A stretch of 64,000 bases of DNA. Origin: Gnetum montanum (lineage: Eukaryota; Streptophyta; Gnetopsida; Gnetales; Gnetaceae). The translations under genes were made by a program, and so were the position numbers. Every line of letters starts with the position of its first letter. Within the stretch, counting starts at the first letter, position 1. This document shows, in pieces, positions 11,839-23,560 of this stretch. The notes below the pieces were generated by a model. That model was given only the letters and a program-made list of their open reading frames with translations, was not told the origin of the DNA and ran no database searches. The stretch spans positions 549,128 to 613,127 of the forward strand of contig MNCI01015694.1 of the NCBI GenBank assembly GCA_015680685.1. Direction: 5' to 3'.

Positions 11839-11989
11839 TTGCCTTGAGAAATCCATCTCATGTGGTCAAATGAATATGTTTGAAGCCTGATTTAAGCCCA
11901 TGATGCATTGTTCTAGAAGCCAAAATATCATCCTTAATCCAATTTTTTCATTTTCTTCATCAAAATCCTTAAAAATCTAAAGATGTGGC

Positions 11990-12470
11990 TCACAATATCA
12001 CTTTTTAGTGAAACCACGAGTTGACCATGATTTTTGGTTAACTTGTGGTATACTCAAAATTAAAATGCCTTTGTTATCAATGAAAATGGCCTCACCATGA
12101 CTTATGGTATTAATGAATAGGGTCTTCATAACTTCTCATTCATCTTATTCAATGTGGAAGCCATAAATAGTAGAATGACATCTTTACAAACAATCATGAC
12201 TTGACCACGACCTATTGTTAGGCCATCACAAACTTACCATAGCTCATGGATAGGTAGACATAAGTTAGAAATAACTTGTGATTAAGGTATAAGTATACCA
12301 AAGGTATAGAATAATATTGTATTAGCTTTAAAATCATGTCCTATGGTTAAGCCTACATGAATTTATCACAACCCATGGTCAAGAGATCACAATATAGTCA
12401 CACCATGTGATCAGGGTTTTTAGCACTTAGACAAACTATAAGTTGACCATGAACTATGGTTAGGTATCAT
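11990..12470. repeat. Second cluster of ACCATGA-N-TCATGGT palindromic motifs
   Basis: The motifs match those at 8360-8850: GACCATGATTTTTGGTTA, ACCATGACTTATGGT, CATGACTTGACCACGACC, CAACCCATGGTC and GACCATGAACTATGGTTA. Spacing is irregular, mostly 40-80 bases. The two clusters bracket the assembly gap and the 239-bp triplication. Confidence 0.55.
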
Positions 12471-13263
12471 GAGACTATCTGATCAATATTTTAGGTGAAT
12501 TTTCAAGTGAGGCTATCAGATCACATAAGCCCACAGAGATCTTACTTCCATCATGCTACTCCTAGAATATATGACATTTGGAATTGAAGTAAATGTTTAG
12601 ATTTTAGAAGTATATTTTATTGAATGATGTAAACATTAAAAACAAGTTTTTAGTGGTAAAATTTATTAAATTATATTAAAGTTTTTAATTTAGGGCACAA
12701 GATCTTAAGGAGGATTAATACTTCAAAAAATTGGTGAAAAAAAAATCAATTGGTATTTACCATCATGTCTTTCATATCATTCATTTTCATATGTCAAGTA
12801 TCAATATACTTATGTTGTAAACCTAGCCATTGTAAATGCCTATAGAGACATCTATATCAATATCAAAAAAATGTTGTAATTGCTAGAAATAGTGTGAATG
12901 TGTGCCTTCAAAGTTCTTCATCTCTACTTTCTTTGATTTTGAGTAGAGTTAAAAGTAGTGGTAGTCTTTATTTTGATATTGGTGTATGATGTATTAGAGA
13001 ATATAAATGTTTTTGATTGAAGAGAAAAGGTTTTAGAAGAGTAGGAATTAGTAAAATTGCTAAAAATAGTAAGAAGAAGCCAAGAGCCTTCATGTGTGGC
13101 CCATGCTCCAAGAGGAAAAATCTTCCATAAAAAAAGTGTAAATAGGGATAAATTTCTTATGTTGTAACTTGTCTTTTATTTTGGGTTGAATTGAATAGAA
13201 GCTCTTCCTTCCTTTAATTCTTAAGTATTCTTGTATAAGATTTCTATGCTTGGGAAAGCTGTT
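12471..13263. other. AT-rich flank left of the tandem Athila pair
   Basis: No gene is recognisable. The five bases before the LTR (13259-13263, CTGTT) would be the left target duplication of the whole A1-A2 structure. Its partner lies beyond the window. Confidence 0.4.
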
Positions 13264-14154
13264 TGATGAAGTGTTTGTTGGTCGCTGCATCTACTAGGTC
13301 GCGTATACAGGACCCTGTATATGTGGCCCTGTTGACGCATCCTTCTATGCATCAACGTGGCCCTGTTTACGTGGCACCTTTTTTGGCCTATAAATAAGAG
13401 GGCTTCCACCCCTCTTAGGTGCCTTTTTTTCAGTTGTAGTGAAGCTCTTGCAGTTTGTTCCTATGAGAGTTAGAATATTTTCCAGGTGCACATAGTAGGT
13501 GTAAAGAAGGTGTCCAGCTCTTTATTCGAGTGCTGATGTATCTAAGCCCATTGGGCATGAACAGTAATAAAGACGAGCTTTTAAGCATTCCTTGTAGCAT
13601 TTGGACTTAGTCATTTAATGCATTTAATAGCTTAATATTTCTATGCTTTGATAATTACTTAATTTTCTCTTATTATTAGTTTAATTACTATTGCTCATTC
13701 GTAGTTCATAGAAACCATAAGTACGACCATCTCAAACGCAAACCCAACACTTGATAACCCATAGATACTTAACATCTAGTAACCCAGTAGTGGTTAGGGG
13801 ATGTTCAGAACGTGCTCGGAAGATGGAATCAGATACTTTATGCTAGGAATAGTTAGGATACAAACTAGGATAATTATAGATTAGATAATATTTCATTCCT
13901 TACTTTCCATACCTTAATTAGATGCCAAAAGATAAAGTCAAAAGCCATAAAAATCAGTTGCCTCAATCTCATTTAGCCATCGCCACTAGAACATAAAAAG
14001 TGAGATTGGGAAGACAACGACCATTCTAATCCAAGGTTCTGCTGGTTAGGGTCTGGTGTATGTTAAGTGCTTACAGTCTATGAAATTCAACCGAGTCGCG
14101 TGTAAACACACGTGATTTATATGGTTGGGCGTAGGGGTAGCTAGCCGCTCATCA
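13264..14154 (+). repeat. LTR1, 5' LTR of A1
   Basis: The LTR begins TGATGAAG and ends CTCATCA, directly before the PBS. It is 891 bp. U3 holds CpG-rich GTATAC/GTATATGTGGCC/GTTGACGCA motifs, with TATAAATA at 13389-13396. AATAAAG at about 13567 could serve as a polyadenylation signal. The left edge is fixed by alignment with 44974, where similarity starts at the same TGATGAAG. Relative to LTR2 it has an extra 26-bp stretch near 13760-13785 and lacks about 40 bp of the CpG-rich motif region. Confidence 0.92.
13389..13396 (+). promoter_or_regulatory. TATA box in LTR1
   Basis: TATAAATAAGAGGGC follows the CpG-rich block. It is conserved at 45141-45148 in LTR2 and on the minus strand at 505-498. 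Confidence 0.8.
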
Positions 14155-14155
14155 T

Positions 14156-14173
14156 TGGCACCGTTGCCAAGGA
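14156..14173 (+). promoter_or_regulatory. Primer binding site of A1 (tRNA-Asp)
   Basis: TGGCACCGTTGCCAAGGA, one base after the LTR, is complementary to the 3' end of plant tRNA-Asp (TGGCGCCGTTGCCGGGGA) except for three G to A transitions. tRNA-Asp priming is the known habit of Athila elements. Confidence 0.85.
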
Positions 14174-14299
14174 CTGTTAGTCTTACATGCATCATCTAAC
14201 CTTAGCAAAATTATCATTCACGTTGTTGGAATGGATCCAGGATAGCAACATTTATGCACTCTAGGTTGATTAAAGTAAGAAGTAAGGTATACTAAGTAA

Positions 14300-17079
14300 A
14301 TGGATCATCTAACATCCAACATGTCTTCTTCTCATAGGCGAGATGTATCCAACCCACTAGTGCCACAAGAGTGTCGGGTGGTATATAAGCATCCTGATGA
14401 ATATGTCCCTGACGTCACACTCATCCTACATCAAGATGAGCATCTACAATGGTGGGACATGGAGGGCAACATCACACTACCACCTGACTGATCAGCTTCT
14501 GGAATGCTATTCCATAATCTTGCGAGACTGGGCATCCAGGACCGTGGAGTGAAGTACATTATGGAGGACCATGACTATCGAGACTATTGTTCCACTAAGG
14601 TTCAATGAGCACAAGACTAGCAACAAGAAGAATGATATGAATACTTGAAGGGGACATAGTTCAGTAACCCCTTATTCTTGCAAGGGCTGTAGGATGATGG
14701 GGAACCTATCTTTCATGATTTCCATTTGGTTGAACTTCCTCTAGGACAATAGATCCTTCAATCCATCATCCAGAACAAGCCTCCAAGTGATCAAGATCCT
14801 CAAGGGGATGGAGGGTCACGTAGCAAGGATGGGTAGGATGATTGAGGTCATCATCAAGGTAAAGGGGGAGATCGACACCGAAGTGGTGGTGACTCCTCTC
14901 CCTCTTCTACATCCTCTCACATTCCTATACCTTCATCCAATTCAGGATCTGATCGTAACCCCTTATTCTTGCAAGGGCTGTAGGATGATGGGGAACCTAT
15001 CTTTCATGATTCCCATTCGGTCAAACTTCCTCTGGGGTAATAGATCCTTCAATCCATCATCCAGAATAAGCCTCCAAGTGACCAAGATCCTCAAGGGGAT
15101 GGAGGGTCATGTAGCAAGGATGGGCAGGATGATCGAGGTCATCATCAGGGTAGAGGGGGAGATCAACACCAGAGTGGTGATGACTCCTCTCCCTCTTCTA
15201 CATCCTCTTGCACTCCTATACCTTCATCTAGTTCAAGCTCTGATCGTAACCGGGGTAGAAAGGAGTGAAAGGACAGTGGTCGAAAGGATTGAAAGGAATA
15301 ATGTGAGGAAACATGTGACCAATCACGTGAGGCTTGCCATCATGAAAGGAGGGGTAGCTTGAATCATCACAGACATCATGGTTCTCAGTAGGACTATGAC
15401 TCAGATGAGCCATTGTTGGCTACTCAAAGCATGCTCCACATTGCCAAGGTAGTTCAAATCCTTAGTAGGCACGTGAAGGATAGCCAAATCAAACGCATAG
15501 ATATGAACAACATCCCCAGATTTGAAGGGGGATACAACTATGGTGTGCAAGCTCACTTGCAGGCAATCCATGATGCCTCCACCCTGTAGAACATTAACAA
15601 TGATTGGTAGAAGCTGAAGCTATTCCTTCACATAGTCATCAAGGAAGCAAAAAGCTGGTACTAGTCCTTGGAGCTGGAATCATTTAGAAGATGGAGTACA
15701 ATGCTTAAGATTTTCAATGACAAGTATCAAACGTACTTCAGAGTGGTGAATCTAAGATGAAAAATCCAATGTTGGAAGCAAGGGAATCATGAACCCTTGG
15801 ATGCAGCCATGAGTAGGTACTATTCATTGTTGCATCGATGCCTTGGTCATGGGTACTCTTAGCAGGCATAGCTTCCCCACATCATTGATGGGCTCTGCTT
15901 TGAAATGTGGAAGTCCCTTGGCATGTATGCCCATGGACTATTATCAGAACTAAGGTTCCATAAACTGCAGTGCCTCATTGAGCAGGTGGCCAAGGAGGAA
16001 GGGGAACTTAGAAAGAAGGAGAGTGTAGAGGAATTTAATCGGGATCCCTCCATCAGAAAGAGGAAGGTCCGATTCTGTGAAAAGGAGGAAGAATCACCAT
16101 TGGAAGCAGTGGTGAATCGAAAGACCTTGCCTTTACAAAATTTTGCATCTAAAATATCGGTAAAGGTTGATAATATGTGGGATTCTTTGGAGGAAAAATT
16201 CCAAAGTGTGCTGAAAATTGTAGAGGAGTCCAGAGAACAAGGTAGTCATCATGATCGGTGCAGAAAGAAGGAAGCTGAACATGCCCAACATAAGGGTAAG
16301 GGCAAAGTTGTTGTAGCAGAGTAGGTTGTAGACTCTAACATCAAGGAGGATGATGAATGTGGCATATGCCAATATGAACATCCTAAGGGATGTTGTCCTA
16401 TGGTGTCACATCTTCAAGAGTCTGGGATGTATGCATTGAATCCTGCTTGGCGAAGAGGCAAACACCCCAAAGGTTGTCTTATCCACAAGGCAACCTAAGG
16501 CAGTTCCACCAGCCGCAAAGATACTATCCAAGTGGAGCACCAACACAACCTTATGAATACTTCCAACAGTGGAAGCACTCACAAGCATGGAGGATACAAC
16601 CTCCAAGGTAGCAGTACCCTTACAAACAGCCAAATCCCTATGGGTACTACATTCAGCAACCAGTCTCTCCATGGAACTCTTCTACTCATGTAACCTTTCA
16701 AAGTTATTACCATCCCTTGAAATATTTTTGACCTCAATATCCATCACCTAGGGGGGGGGGGAACCCACATATCTATAATCCTCCATCACCTTCTTCCACA
16801 ACTCCTTCTCCAAAACATCCCACTTAGCTGCCACCTACTCCACCTATGTAGGGAGAGATATCACCATAGCCACAACAACGAAACACTACGAGGGCTGTCA
16901 GCCTACAACTGGCACCTTAGCCGAGTGGACCGAAACCCAAACCATGAAAACATCCTTTTCTCCAATCCAATAATCTGAACATACCCTCACATACACCTGT
17001 GGTCAGTGCCTCTGAACCTCAAAGCACCTCCACCGTTCCACTGCTCGAGTAGCCTTCAAGCCAACCACCCTCCAACGTC
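14300..17079 (+). pseudogene. gag: Athila-like gag of A1
   Basis: The frame opens MDHLTSNMSSSHRRDVSNPL at 14300 and continues through many stops. A Ser/Gly/Asp-rich linker (SGDDSSPSSTSS, about 15175-15230) is followed by the capsid-like block NIPRFEGGYNYG, KSWY and SLELESF. A charged segment follows (VAKEEGELRKKES, FCEKEEESPLEAVVNRKTLP, 15990-16130). A zinc-knuckle-like CGICQYEHPKGCC lies at 16358-16396, spaced CX2CX3H then Cys, one residue shorter than the usual CX2CX4HX4C. A Pro/Gln/Tyr-rich tail follows. Gag would form the virus-like particle and bind the RNA. A 291-bp in-frame duplication is present (14664-15245). A2 has the sister copy, split by N2. Confidence 0.85.
14664..15245 (+). repeat. 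291-bp in-frame tandem duplication inside gag of A1
   Basis: Two adjacent units, 14664-14954 and 14955-15245, each begin with GTAACC, and a third GTAACC follows at 15246. The sister gag in A2 has a single unit (about 55577-55867) flanked by GTAACC on both sides. The unit equals 97 codons, so the gag frame is kept. The two units differ at a modest number of positions, so the event is not very recent. Confidence 0.9.
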
Positions 17080-18035
17080 CAAACGGTCATGCTCACACAT
17101 GCCATGACCAACTGGATCAAGGCAAGGCATCTTTCCTAGAAATTGACTGATTCGGGAAGCCCCTTCATCTATCTTCAAGTGGCAGGGAATGAGCCATGTA
17201 AAGCTCTTCTAGACTTAGGGTCAAGAGTCAGTTTGATCTCTCATGACATGTACAAAAACTAGAACCTCCCCCACTAAAGAAGAGCAACATTCGGCTTGAG
17301 CTAGCAGACCAATCCATCACCGTCCCCTTGGGATTGGTGGAGGACATTATGACCACCATTTGTGGGTGGTCTTATCCTACTAATTTTCTTGTCATCTGTA
17401 TGGAGAATTGTAAGGGAAACTTCCCAATCATAATGGGAAGAGCCTCACTGAGCATGGTGGATGCATGACTAGGACTCCGAGATCTTTTCCTTGAAATTTC
17501 AAAGGAAAATCCTTTTGGAAAGGTTGAGAAGAAGCATGTTCCATGCATCATGTACAGTGGCTCGGGGTTCAACTGTGTGCAACAGTTATGGTCCGCTAAG
17601 TAGACATCCATTCAAGCATGTAGTCAATGTACCGAGGAGTCACTAGTTCAATAGTTCCTGTATGCAGCAACCACCAATCAAGAGGGCACCCAGTGGCTGA
17701 CAACTAACCCTATTAGCAGTGCATTATGCATGGAACCATTTGAGGGGCTTGTACAAGCCTATGTAGAAAGCATGGATGAAAGGAAGAGGTTCATCAATAG
17801 GTCTCCACTATTGATGACCATAATGATTGGGGGAAGATGCAAATCCATGAAAGCTTCAAACAAGAGCCCCTTGAGCTCAAGTCTTTACCGGCTCACTTAG
17901 AATATGCATTTTTGCAAAATGGAAAGCTGGTAATTATCAATGCCACCCTTGTTCCTGAATAGAAGAAAAAGTTGATGAAGATGGTGAACAAATGGGATGT
18001 TGTGTTTGCATGGTCATATCTTGAGTTAACTGGAG
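17080..18035 (+). pseudogene. pol: Athila-like aspartic protease and linker of A1
   Basis: MLTHAMTNWIKA at 17089 opens the domain. LLDLGSRVSLISHDMYKN (about 17209-17262) is the active-site stretch, with DLGS in place of D-S/T-G and a Gly to Arg change against A2 (DLGSGVNLIS). ICGWSYPTNFLVIC and the following GRASLSMVDA block match the minus-strand element. The protease would cut the Gag-Pol polyprotein. Positions 17480-18035 link to RT and are full of stops. TAG at 17137-17139 corresponds to CAG at 57759-57761 in A2. Confidence 0.8.
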
Positions 18036-18715
18036 TTGATCCTAGGGTCTGCTAACATCGGATCTATATTGACCCCTTCATGAAGCCACGATGACAGCCA
18101 CAAAGGCGATTGAACCCCAAACTGAAGCAGGTCATCAAAGATGAAATTGAATAGTTGCTAAAGGTGGGGTTCATCTATTCTATTGTCGATAGCGAATGGG
18201 TCAGCCCACTCATTATTGTGCCAAAGAAAGGTGGAAAATGGAGGGTCTGTATTGATTTCCGATTGCTCAACATGGCTACCTTCAAGGATCACTTCCCACT
18301 CCCATTTTTCAACCAGGTGTTGGACACCATTACAGGGCACCATTACTATAGCTTTTTGGATGGTTATAGTGGCTATAACCAAATCCAAACTGCACCAGAT
18401 GACTAGGCCAAAACAACTTTCACAAGTCCATGGGGGACTTTCGCATACAAGAAGATGCCTTTTGGCCTATGTAATGCACCTTCCATGTTCCAACGTCTTG
18501 TCCTCAGCATCTTCCAGAAAAAAATTGGCAATGAGGTAGAAGTATTTATGGATGAATTCTCTACCTATGGGGCCATGTTCGAGCAAGCCTTGGACCATCT
18601 TGAGTAGGTTCTGAAAAGGTGTGTAGACACTAATCTGCGGCTCAATTGGCAGAAAATCCATTTAATGGTCCAAGAAGGCATTGTGCTAGGGCATCACATC
18701 TCACAAATAGGGATT
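18036..18715 (+). pseudogene. pol: Athila-like reverse transcriptase of A1, N-terminal part
   Basis: The order is FIYSIVDSEWVSPLIIVPKK, WRVCIDFRLLN, FKDHFPLPF, YYSFLDGYSGYNQIQ, TTFTSPWGTFAYKKMPFGLC, NAPSMFQR, EVFMDEFSTYG and LNWQKIHLMVQEGIVLGHHI. This is the Athila RT, palm to connection. The catalytic YXDD-type box is FMDE, so the second Asp is lost. In-frame TAG codons lie at 18149, 18404 and 18606. The domain stops at SQIGIS, exactly at the target duplication of N1, and resumes at 37797. Confidence 0.93.
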
Positions 18716-18720
18716 AGCAT
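18716..18720 (+). repeat. Target site duplication of N1, left copy
   Basis: AGCAT at 18716-18720 is repeated at 37794-37798. In A2 the unoccupied site reads GGGATTATCATGGATCC (59331-59347). Confidence 0.92.
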
Positions 18721-20368
18721 TAACACACCATAAAATTTCAGCTCAACACTTTGAAATGAGAACAATTTAGAGCCTCTCGAGTCTTGAGAAGAAAAGTCTC
18801 GACTATGGCATGGAACTCAAGCCAGCTTGCTCATGCTATAAGGCTATTTTGCTCCCAGTGTGAGTGACCTAAAACAACCTCAAAACAGTGTTAAAATGGC
18901 CTGATTTTGAAGGTACAAGTCATCCTAAAGGTCCACTAATGGTTACCCTAGGTTCCTAGCCCTCTTATTTCGAGCTCAAAATACACTATTTCCATTGCTC
19001 ACGTCGGGGTCACGCTAGAGTGTGAGCCTTGCGTGACCAAACATAATGTCAGCATCAACTCAACTTCTAAGGATAGGAAATAGTTCTACTTGTTAATAGG
19101 CTTCAAAATAATCAAATTTCAGGTGTCAAACATAGCATTTTGTCTTGGTTACGCCTAGGTCATGCCCACAATGTGAGCCTAGTGTGAGTTACTAAAATGG
19201 CTCAAGTCAAGCACAAATAGGCTCAAAGTCAGCATCCAGGTGGCCCCCAAGGGTAGGCAATAGTTACACTTGAAGGACAAGCCTTGAAAATCAACATTTG
19301 ATGTGAAATGAATCATTTCAACTAGCTCATGCCTAGCACATGCCCAGCTCATGCCCAGGTCACACCCAGGTCACACTGACAGCGTGAGCCCAGCATGAGC
19401 TACCAAAAGTGGCCTAGAGCATTTCAGACACACGCCGAAGACACACCAGGGCAAGATCAACTCACATTGACAGCCTTGATGAAACAAAAAACATCTCAAA
19501 TAGCCATAGAACCTCTCAAATCGATGTCTTACAGTAGTTGATCTAAGAGACCATGAAGTTTCAAGCAAGTCGGAGTCAAATTTTAATTGCAAATTCATTG
19601 TAAATTTTCATTGTAAGCCTCACCATTGGTGAGCTTGTCAAGCTCTTACATTGCTTCCATGAGCGTAAGCTAGCTTGCGTTGTAAGATACAGTGCACTTG
19701 GTCTAGAACGCAGTTGCCCAAGTAAACCTGTCACGCTATCCATTTTTCTCTCATCTCGTAGCCATCTATACCATTCAATATGACTCCCAAGCCTAGAAAA
19801 ATGCATAAGTACCCTGTTCATCAACATAAACGGGGTTGGAAAAATTCAAAGCAAGAAAACAAGCAATCCAGAGCCCAGATGCACATGATTCCAAGTGCCT
19901 ATAAGCACCTTGCATCGGAGCTTAACGTTCGACTTGCAATGCAACTACATTTTGACCAGTGCACATCTCATTGATTACTACAACATTGTTCATTATTTGC
20001 CATCCATTGTCCTACTTTGATTTACTTCTCTGCATTTTCCCTTCCATTGCATGTTCTTGCGTACATTTTATTTCTGTTTATGTTTGATTACGTTCATTAC
20101 ATTCTGTTACGTTTCATTACACTCCGTTACTTTTATTTGTGTTACATCATTTTCTCTATTTCACATTTTGTGACGATAACCCCAGTGTAGGCAATAGCGT
20201 ATGCTCGGGGAAGTCCTTAGTTGATCTACATGCAGACCATCCAAGGAACTTTGCCTTCATTTTTTTTCAACTTGTCCTCACGCGAAGGCAGGGTCACCTG
20301 TATCTCTCTAGAGGTCTTTTGACGTTCATTTTTCCTCTAGCCTTACACTGACAATTTCAGACAGTACA
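18721..20368 (+). repeat. 5' LTR of N1
   Basis: The LTR is 1648 bp, from TAACACACCATAAAATTTC (the copy at 36118 begins with canonical TG) to CAGACAGTACA. It is rich in TCACGCT/AGCGTGA motifs, for example GGTCACGCTAGAGTGTGAG near 19010 and GGTCACACTGACAGCGTGAG near 19368. The site matching the TATA box of N2 reads GCATAAGTACCCT (about 19803), so it is degenerate or different. Similarity to the 3' LTR is high by eye throughout. Confidence 0.92.
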
Positions 20369-20373
20369 GAAAT

Positions 20374-20390
20374 TGGCGCTAGAAGGAGGG
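20374..20390 (+). promoter_or_regulatory. Primer binding site of N1
   Basis: TGGCGCTAGAAGGAGGG lies five bases after the LTR end. It is conserved in N2 as TGGTGCTAGAAGGAGGG (47819-47835). Position and the TGGCGC start identify it. I could not name the tRNA with confidence. Confidence 0.75.
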
Positions 20391-20512
20391 CCCTTGCTTA
20401 CCATTTCACAAAACCTTAGTTACCCCACAATTCGAAACGTTGCATAGATTAAACTGCTGAAACCAAAACCCCCATTTACATTGATCCTGTTCATGATAGG
20501 CTTGCTCACATT

Positions 20513-20850
20513 ACAAAGTTACAGACACTGAGCTTGTCCACGCTGAAACCAGTTATGCATGCTAAGCTTGCTTACGCTAAAACCAGTTATGCATGCTGAG
20601 CTTGCTCATGCTGAAACCAGTTACGCATGCTGATCTTCCTCACGCTGAACCTAGTTACGCATGCTGAGCTTGCTCACATTGAACCCAGTTACGCATGTTG
20701 AGCTTGCTCACGTTGAACCCAATTACGCATGCTGAACTTGCTCACACTAAACCCAGTTACACATGCTGAGCTTGCTTACACTGAAACCAGTTACACACGC
20801 TGAGCTTTCTTACACTAAACTCAGTTCGCTCAAGCTAGGCTTACATACAC
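20513..20850 (+). repeat. 34-bp tandem repeat in the N1 leader
   Basis: Eight units in exact 34-bp register start at 20545 (then 20579, 20613 and so on to 20783), with degenerate units on both sides. The core is ACCAGTTACGCATGCTGAGC followed by TTGCTCACGCT. It lies between the PBS and gag. N2 has a different 14-bp array at the same place. Confidence 0.93.
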
Positions 20851-20879
20851 TGTTTTCATAAATTTAGCTAGTCAAACTA

Positions 20880-23560
20880 GTTATACACATGGAAGCATCC
20901 AGATCAAAGCAACATTGCCCATTTCTTACCTCAATGCTGAAATCTCAAATCCTGTGACCGCAACCGAATCCATAGTCACCGTCGAAGAGATGAACCTTCA
21001 AGGGCCAACCTGTCGGTCACTTAGGTTACAAGGCAAAGACCCTAACTATACAATTCTCACCCCAGAACAATACAACTTCATCTGTGTAAAGATCCAAGTC
21101 AACCTACCCACTGATCACGTAGAAATGGAAGCAAACAGACATTATGAGTTCATCTATAAGGGGGGCCATAATTTTATCCCCTCAGCATATGATGTGATTC
21201 CCCTCTCTGAATCTCATCATGAACTTATATCCTAGCTCCTCATGACAAGGAATCAAACCTTGAGGCAACCCACTGGAGAACCTCAAAATGAAGATGAAGA
21301 AGATAATTTCACGGCTTAGTCTAAACACAGAGATTTGTATCATACTCTCAGTCCACATACTTACATGAACCTGTTATTTCACCCGTTCATGGGAGAGACC
21401 ATGTCTCTTCATATAGTTAAAAACACTCAAGCACATGTGCCCCAATAGGAAGTGCCCACTCTTATTCCCACTCTCCCTATGACCAACTCTCAGTTCACTA
21501 TGCCCATCCCCGCTATCCCTCCAATTGCCACGTTATCCCCTCTCTTACAAGTACAACCCCAACAACCCCCCTCTCAAATTAATGTAGGAGCAACTTTCCC
21601 ATGCTAAGTAATTGGGATGCCATCTGTGATACCTGCTTCCACATCTGCACACTACATCCCACGAGTGTAGGTTCATACCACACCATTAGCTCCTACAGTA
21701 CAACACTAGGTACAAAGCCTCCCTTCTCAACCCACAATTGGCCAATGGACCGCCCCTGTCACTCAACAACAATAACAACAACAACCAAAACTTACACCTT
21801 ATGGTATGCCACCCTTAGTAGCACCCATTGTAAATATTCCACAAGTGCAACCTCCGATCACTCAACAATCATCATTCCTACCAACCGTACAATTGTCTAA
21901 TTTTTATGGCACTCAAACTAGCCAACCTACTGCTCCACCAAGTGCCCAAGAATGGGCTGAAGCCAAAAGGATGATGCAAGATCTCACTGATGAGGTAAAA
22001 TGCCTTAAAACTGCTAACAATGAAGAGCTTAAAGTGTTATATTTCTACCAAGATGATCCTATTAGCTCTTTGGTACTATCATTAACCTTGCCCAAAGGAG
22101 TTTCTTTACCCCAACTAACCAAATATAATGGGGAAGGAGATCCCAATGCCCATCTCTCACATTTAGACTAGAATGCTTGTTGCTTCAGGTGTGGCCCCAT
22201 GCAATCTTGTGTGTGTTTGCCATGTCCAATATCCTCTTTGGAGGATCTCTTACACCAGTTCATTACTAGGTTTAAATACAACCTGAAACCTGAAGCAAGC
22301 TTGGACAATCTAATATAGGTAAAATAAGCATCACTTGAACCTGTACAAACATTTATCCAAATATGGAGTGCTGCACTCAACGAACTTCATGAGCCAATTC
22401 CAAAAACATACCTTCTTACGATTCTTAAGGGGACCGTGAATGATTTTGTCAAATCGAAACTATACTATCTAAATGCATGCACTCTAAGCCAAGATTTTGT
22501 ACAGATTAAAAACATAGAAGAGGCAGCCCAAAATAGCCATGACCCTACTTACTTAGCCTTTAGAAATCAACACACTAAAAAGGATAAAGAAAAGGCTAAA
22601 GAAACAATAGTAGCAGTAGCGAAGACTCAACCTACCAACATGGGACAGCAAGACAAAACACCTACTTCCCTCGTTAACTATGAAAGAACCGCTCCTGCAC
22701 ATACAACTGAATCATCTGCCACGCAAGCAAATAACATGGGTCATGCACGTATGTTTGAGAGGAAAGACCCTACTCAATACACACTACCCCCCATGAAGCC
22801 TTCCCAGTTGTTAGATCAACTTTTGAAGGCTGGGGCCCTTAAGCACAAGCAGTTGTCCCCAATGGCAGCCCAAAGACATGACCGATTCTATGAATTGGTC
22901 AAAAACCCAAGCTTAGCAACACCAAATGAGCCTCCTATTCCAAAAGGCTTCAGACTAGATCGATTTTGCAAGTACCATCAACGGAATGAACATGGTACTG
23001 ATTATTGTTTCACCCTCAAACAAGACATACAACGTATGATCGATAGGGGTGAAATAACATTTGACGATGCCAACCCTGTTAAACCGCAAAATCAATCTAT
23101 GGGCATATACAAAGATCCCCTCAATACTAAGGAAGCTCCTTACGTTATTAACACGATCCATATCATAAATGAGCAAGGAATGCCCAGCAAACCTTTTGTG
23201 ATTCATGTTCCTCCTACATCGTCAACATCATCCCCACAATCTTCATATCCCATATACAATCCGCCTACACCTACAAAACCATTCATCATTCATATACCCC
23301 TTTCCAATGCAACTACAAATGTGCAACCGCCTACCCGTCCCACTCCCTTTGTGGTTTAGGTGCCACCCATAGTTGTAGCCACAGAGGTACCACCACAAAA
23401 CCGACAACTCCCTTTGTAATTAGGGTACCCAAACACCCTAATCTTCAAACTTCTACTCCTCAACCGCAAAACAAACTAGCCCCATTCATCATCAGGGTGC
23501 CTCAACACCCTAACACACAACCATATCCAATTGTTCAACCACAACACCGACCCACTCCAT
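20880..23560 (+). pseudogene. gag: Tat-like gag of N1
   Basis: The N-terminal part (20915 on) reads MPISYLNAEISNP, SLRLQGKDPNYTILTPEQYN and NFIPSAYDVIPLSE. A Pro/Gln-rich spacer runs to 21950. The capsid-like block is EWAEAKRMMQDLTDEVKCLK, LPQLTKYNGEGDPNAHL, FIQIWSAALNELHEPIPKTY and VNDFVKSKLYYLNA (to 22470). A zinc motif FCKYHQRNEHGTDYCF lies at 22964-23011 (CX2HX4HX4C, typical of Tat gag). The tail repeats KPFIIHIP/PFVIHVPP-like phrases. The longest open stretch is 22436-23359. Against N2 there is a deletion of roughly 65 bases around 22190-22215, which removes the ALDWYQALP part. Confidence 0.85.

Noticed and set aside
14787-15362. 191-codon plus-strand frame with an internal repeat
   Set aside because: It is the shifted frame of the gag linker and appears long because the 291-bp duplication preserves all frames. 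The Ser/Gly-rich frame is continuous with the rest of gag.
20513-20850. CRISPR-like array
   Set aside because: The 34-bp units are contiguous without spacers, in a plant retrotransposon leader. It is a minisatellite.
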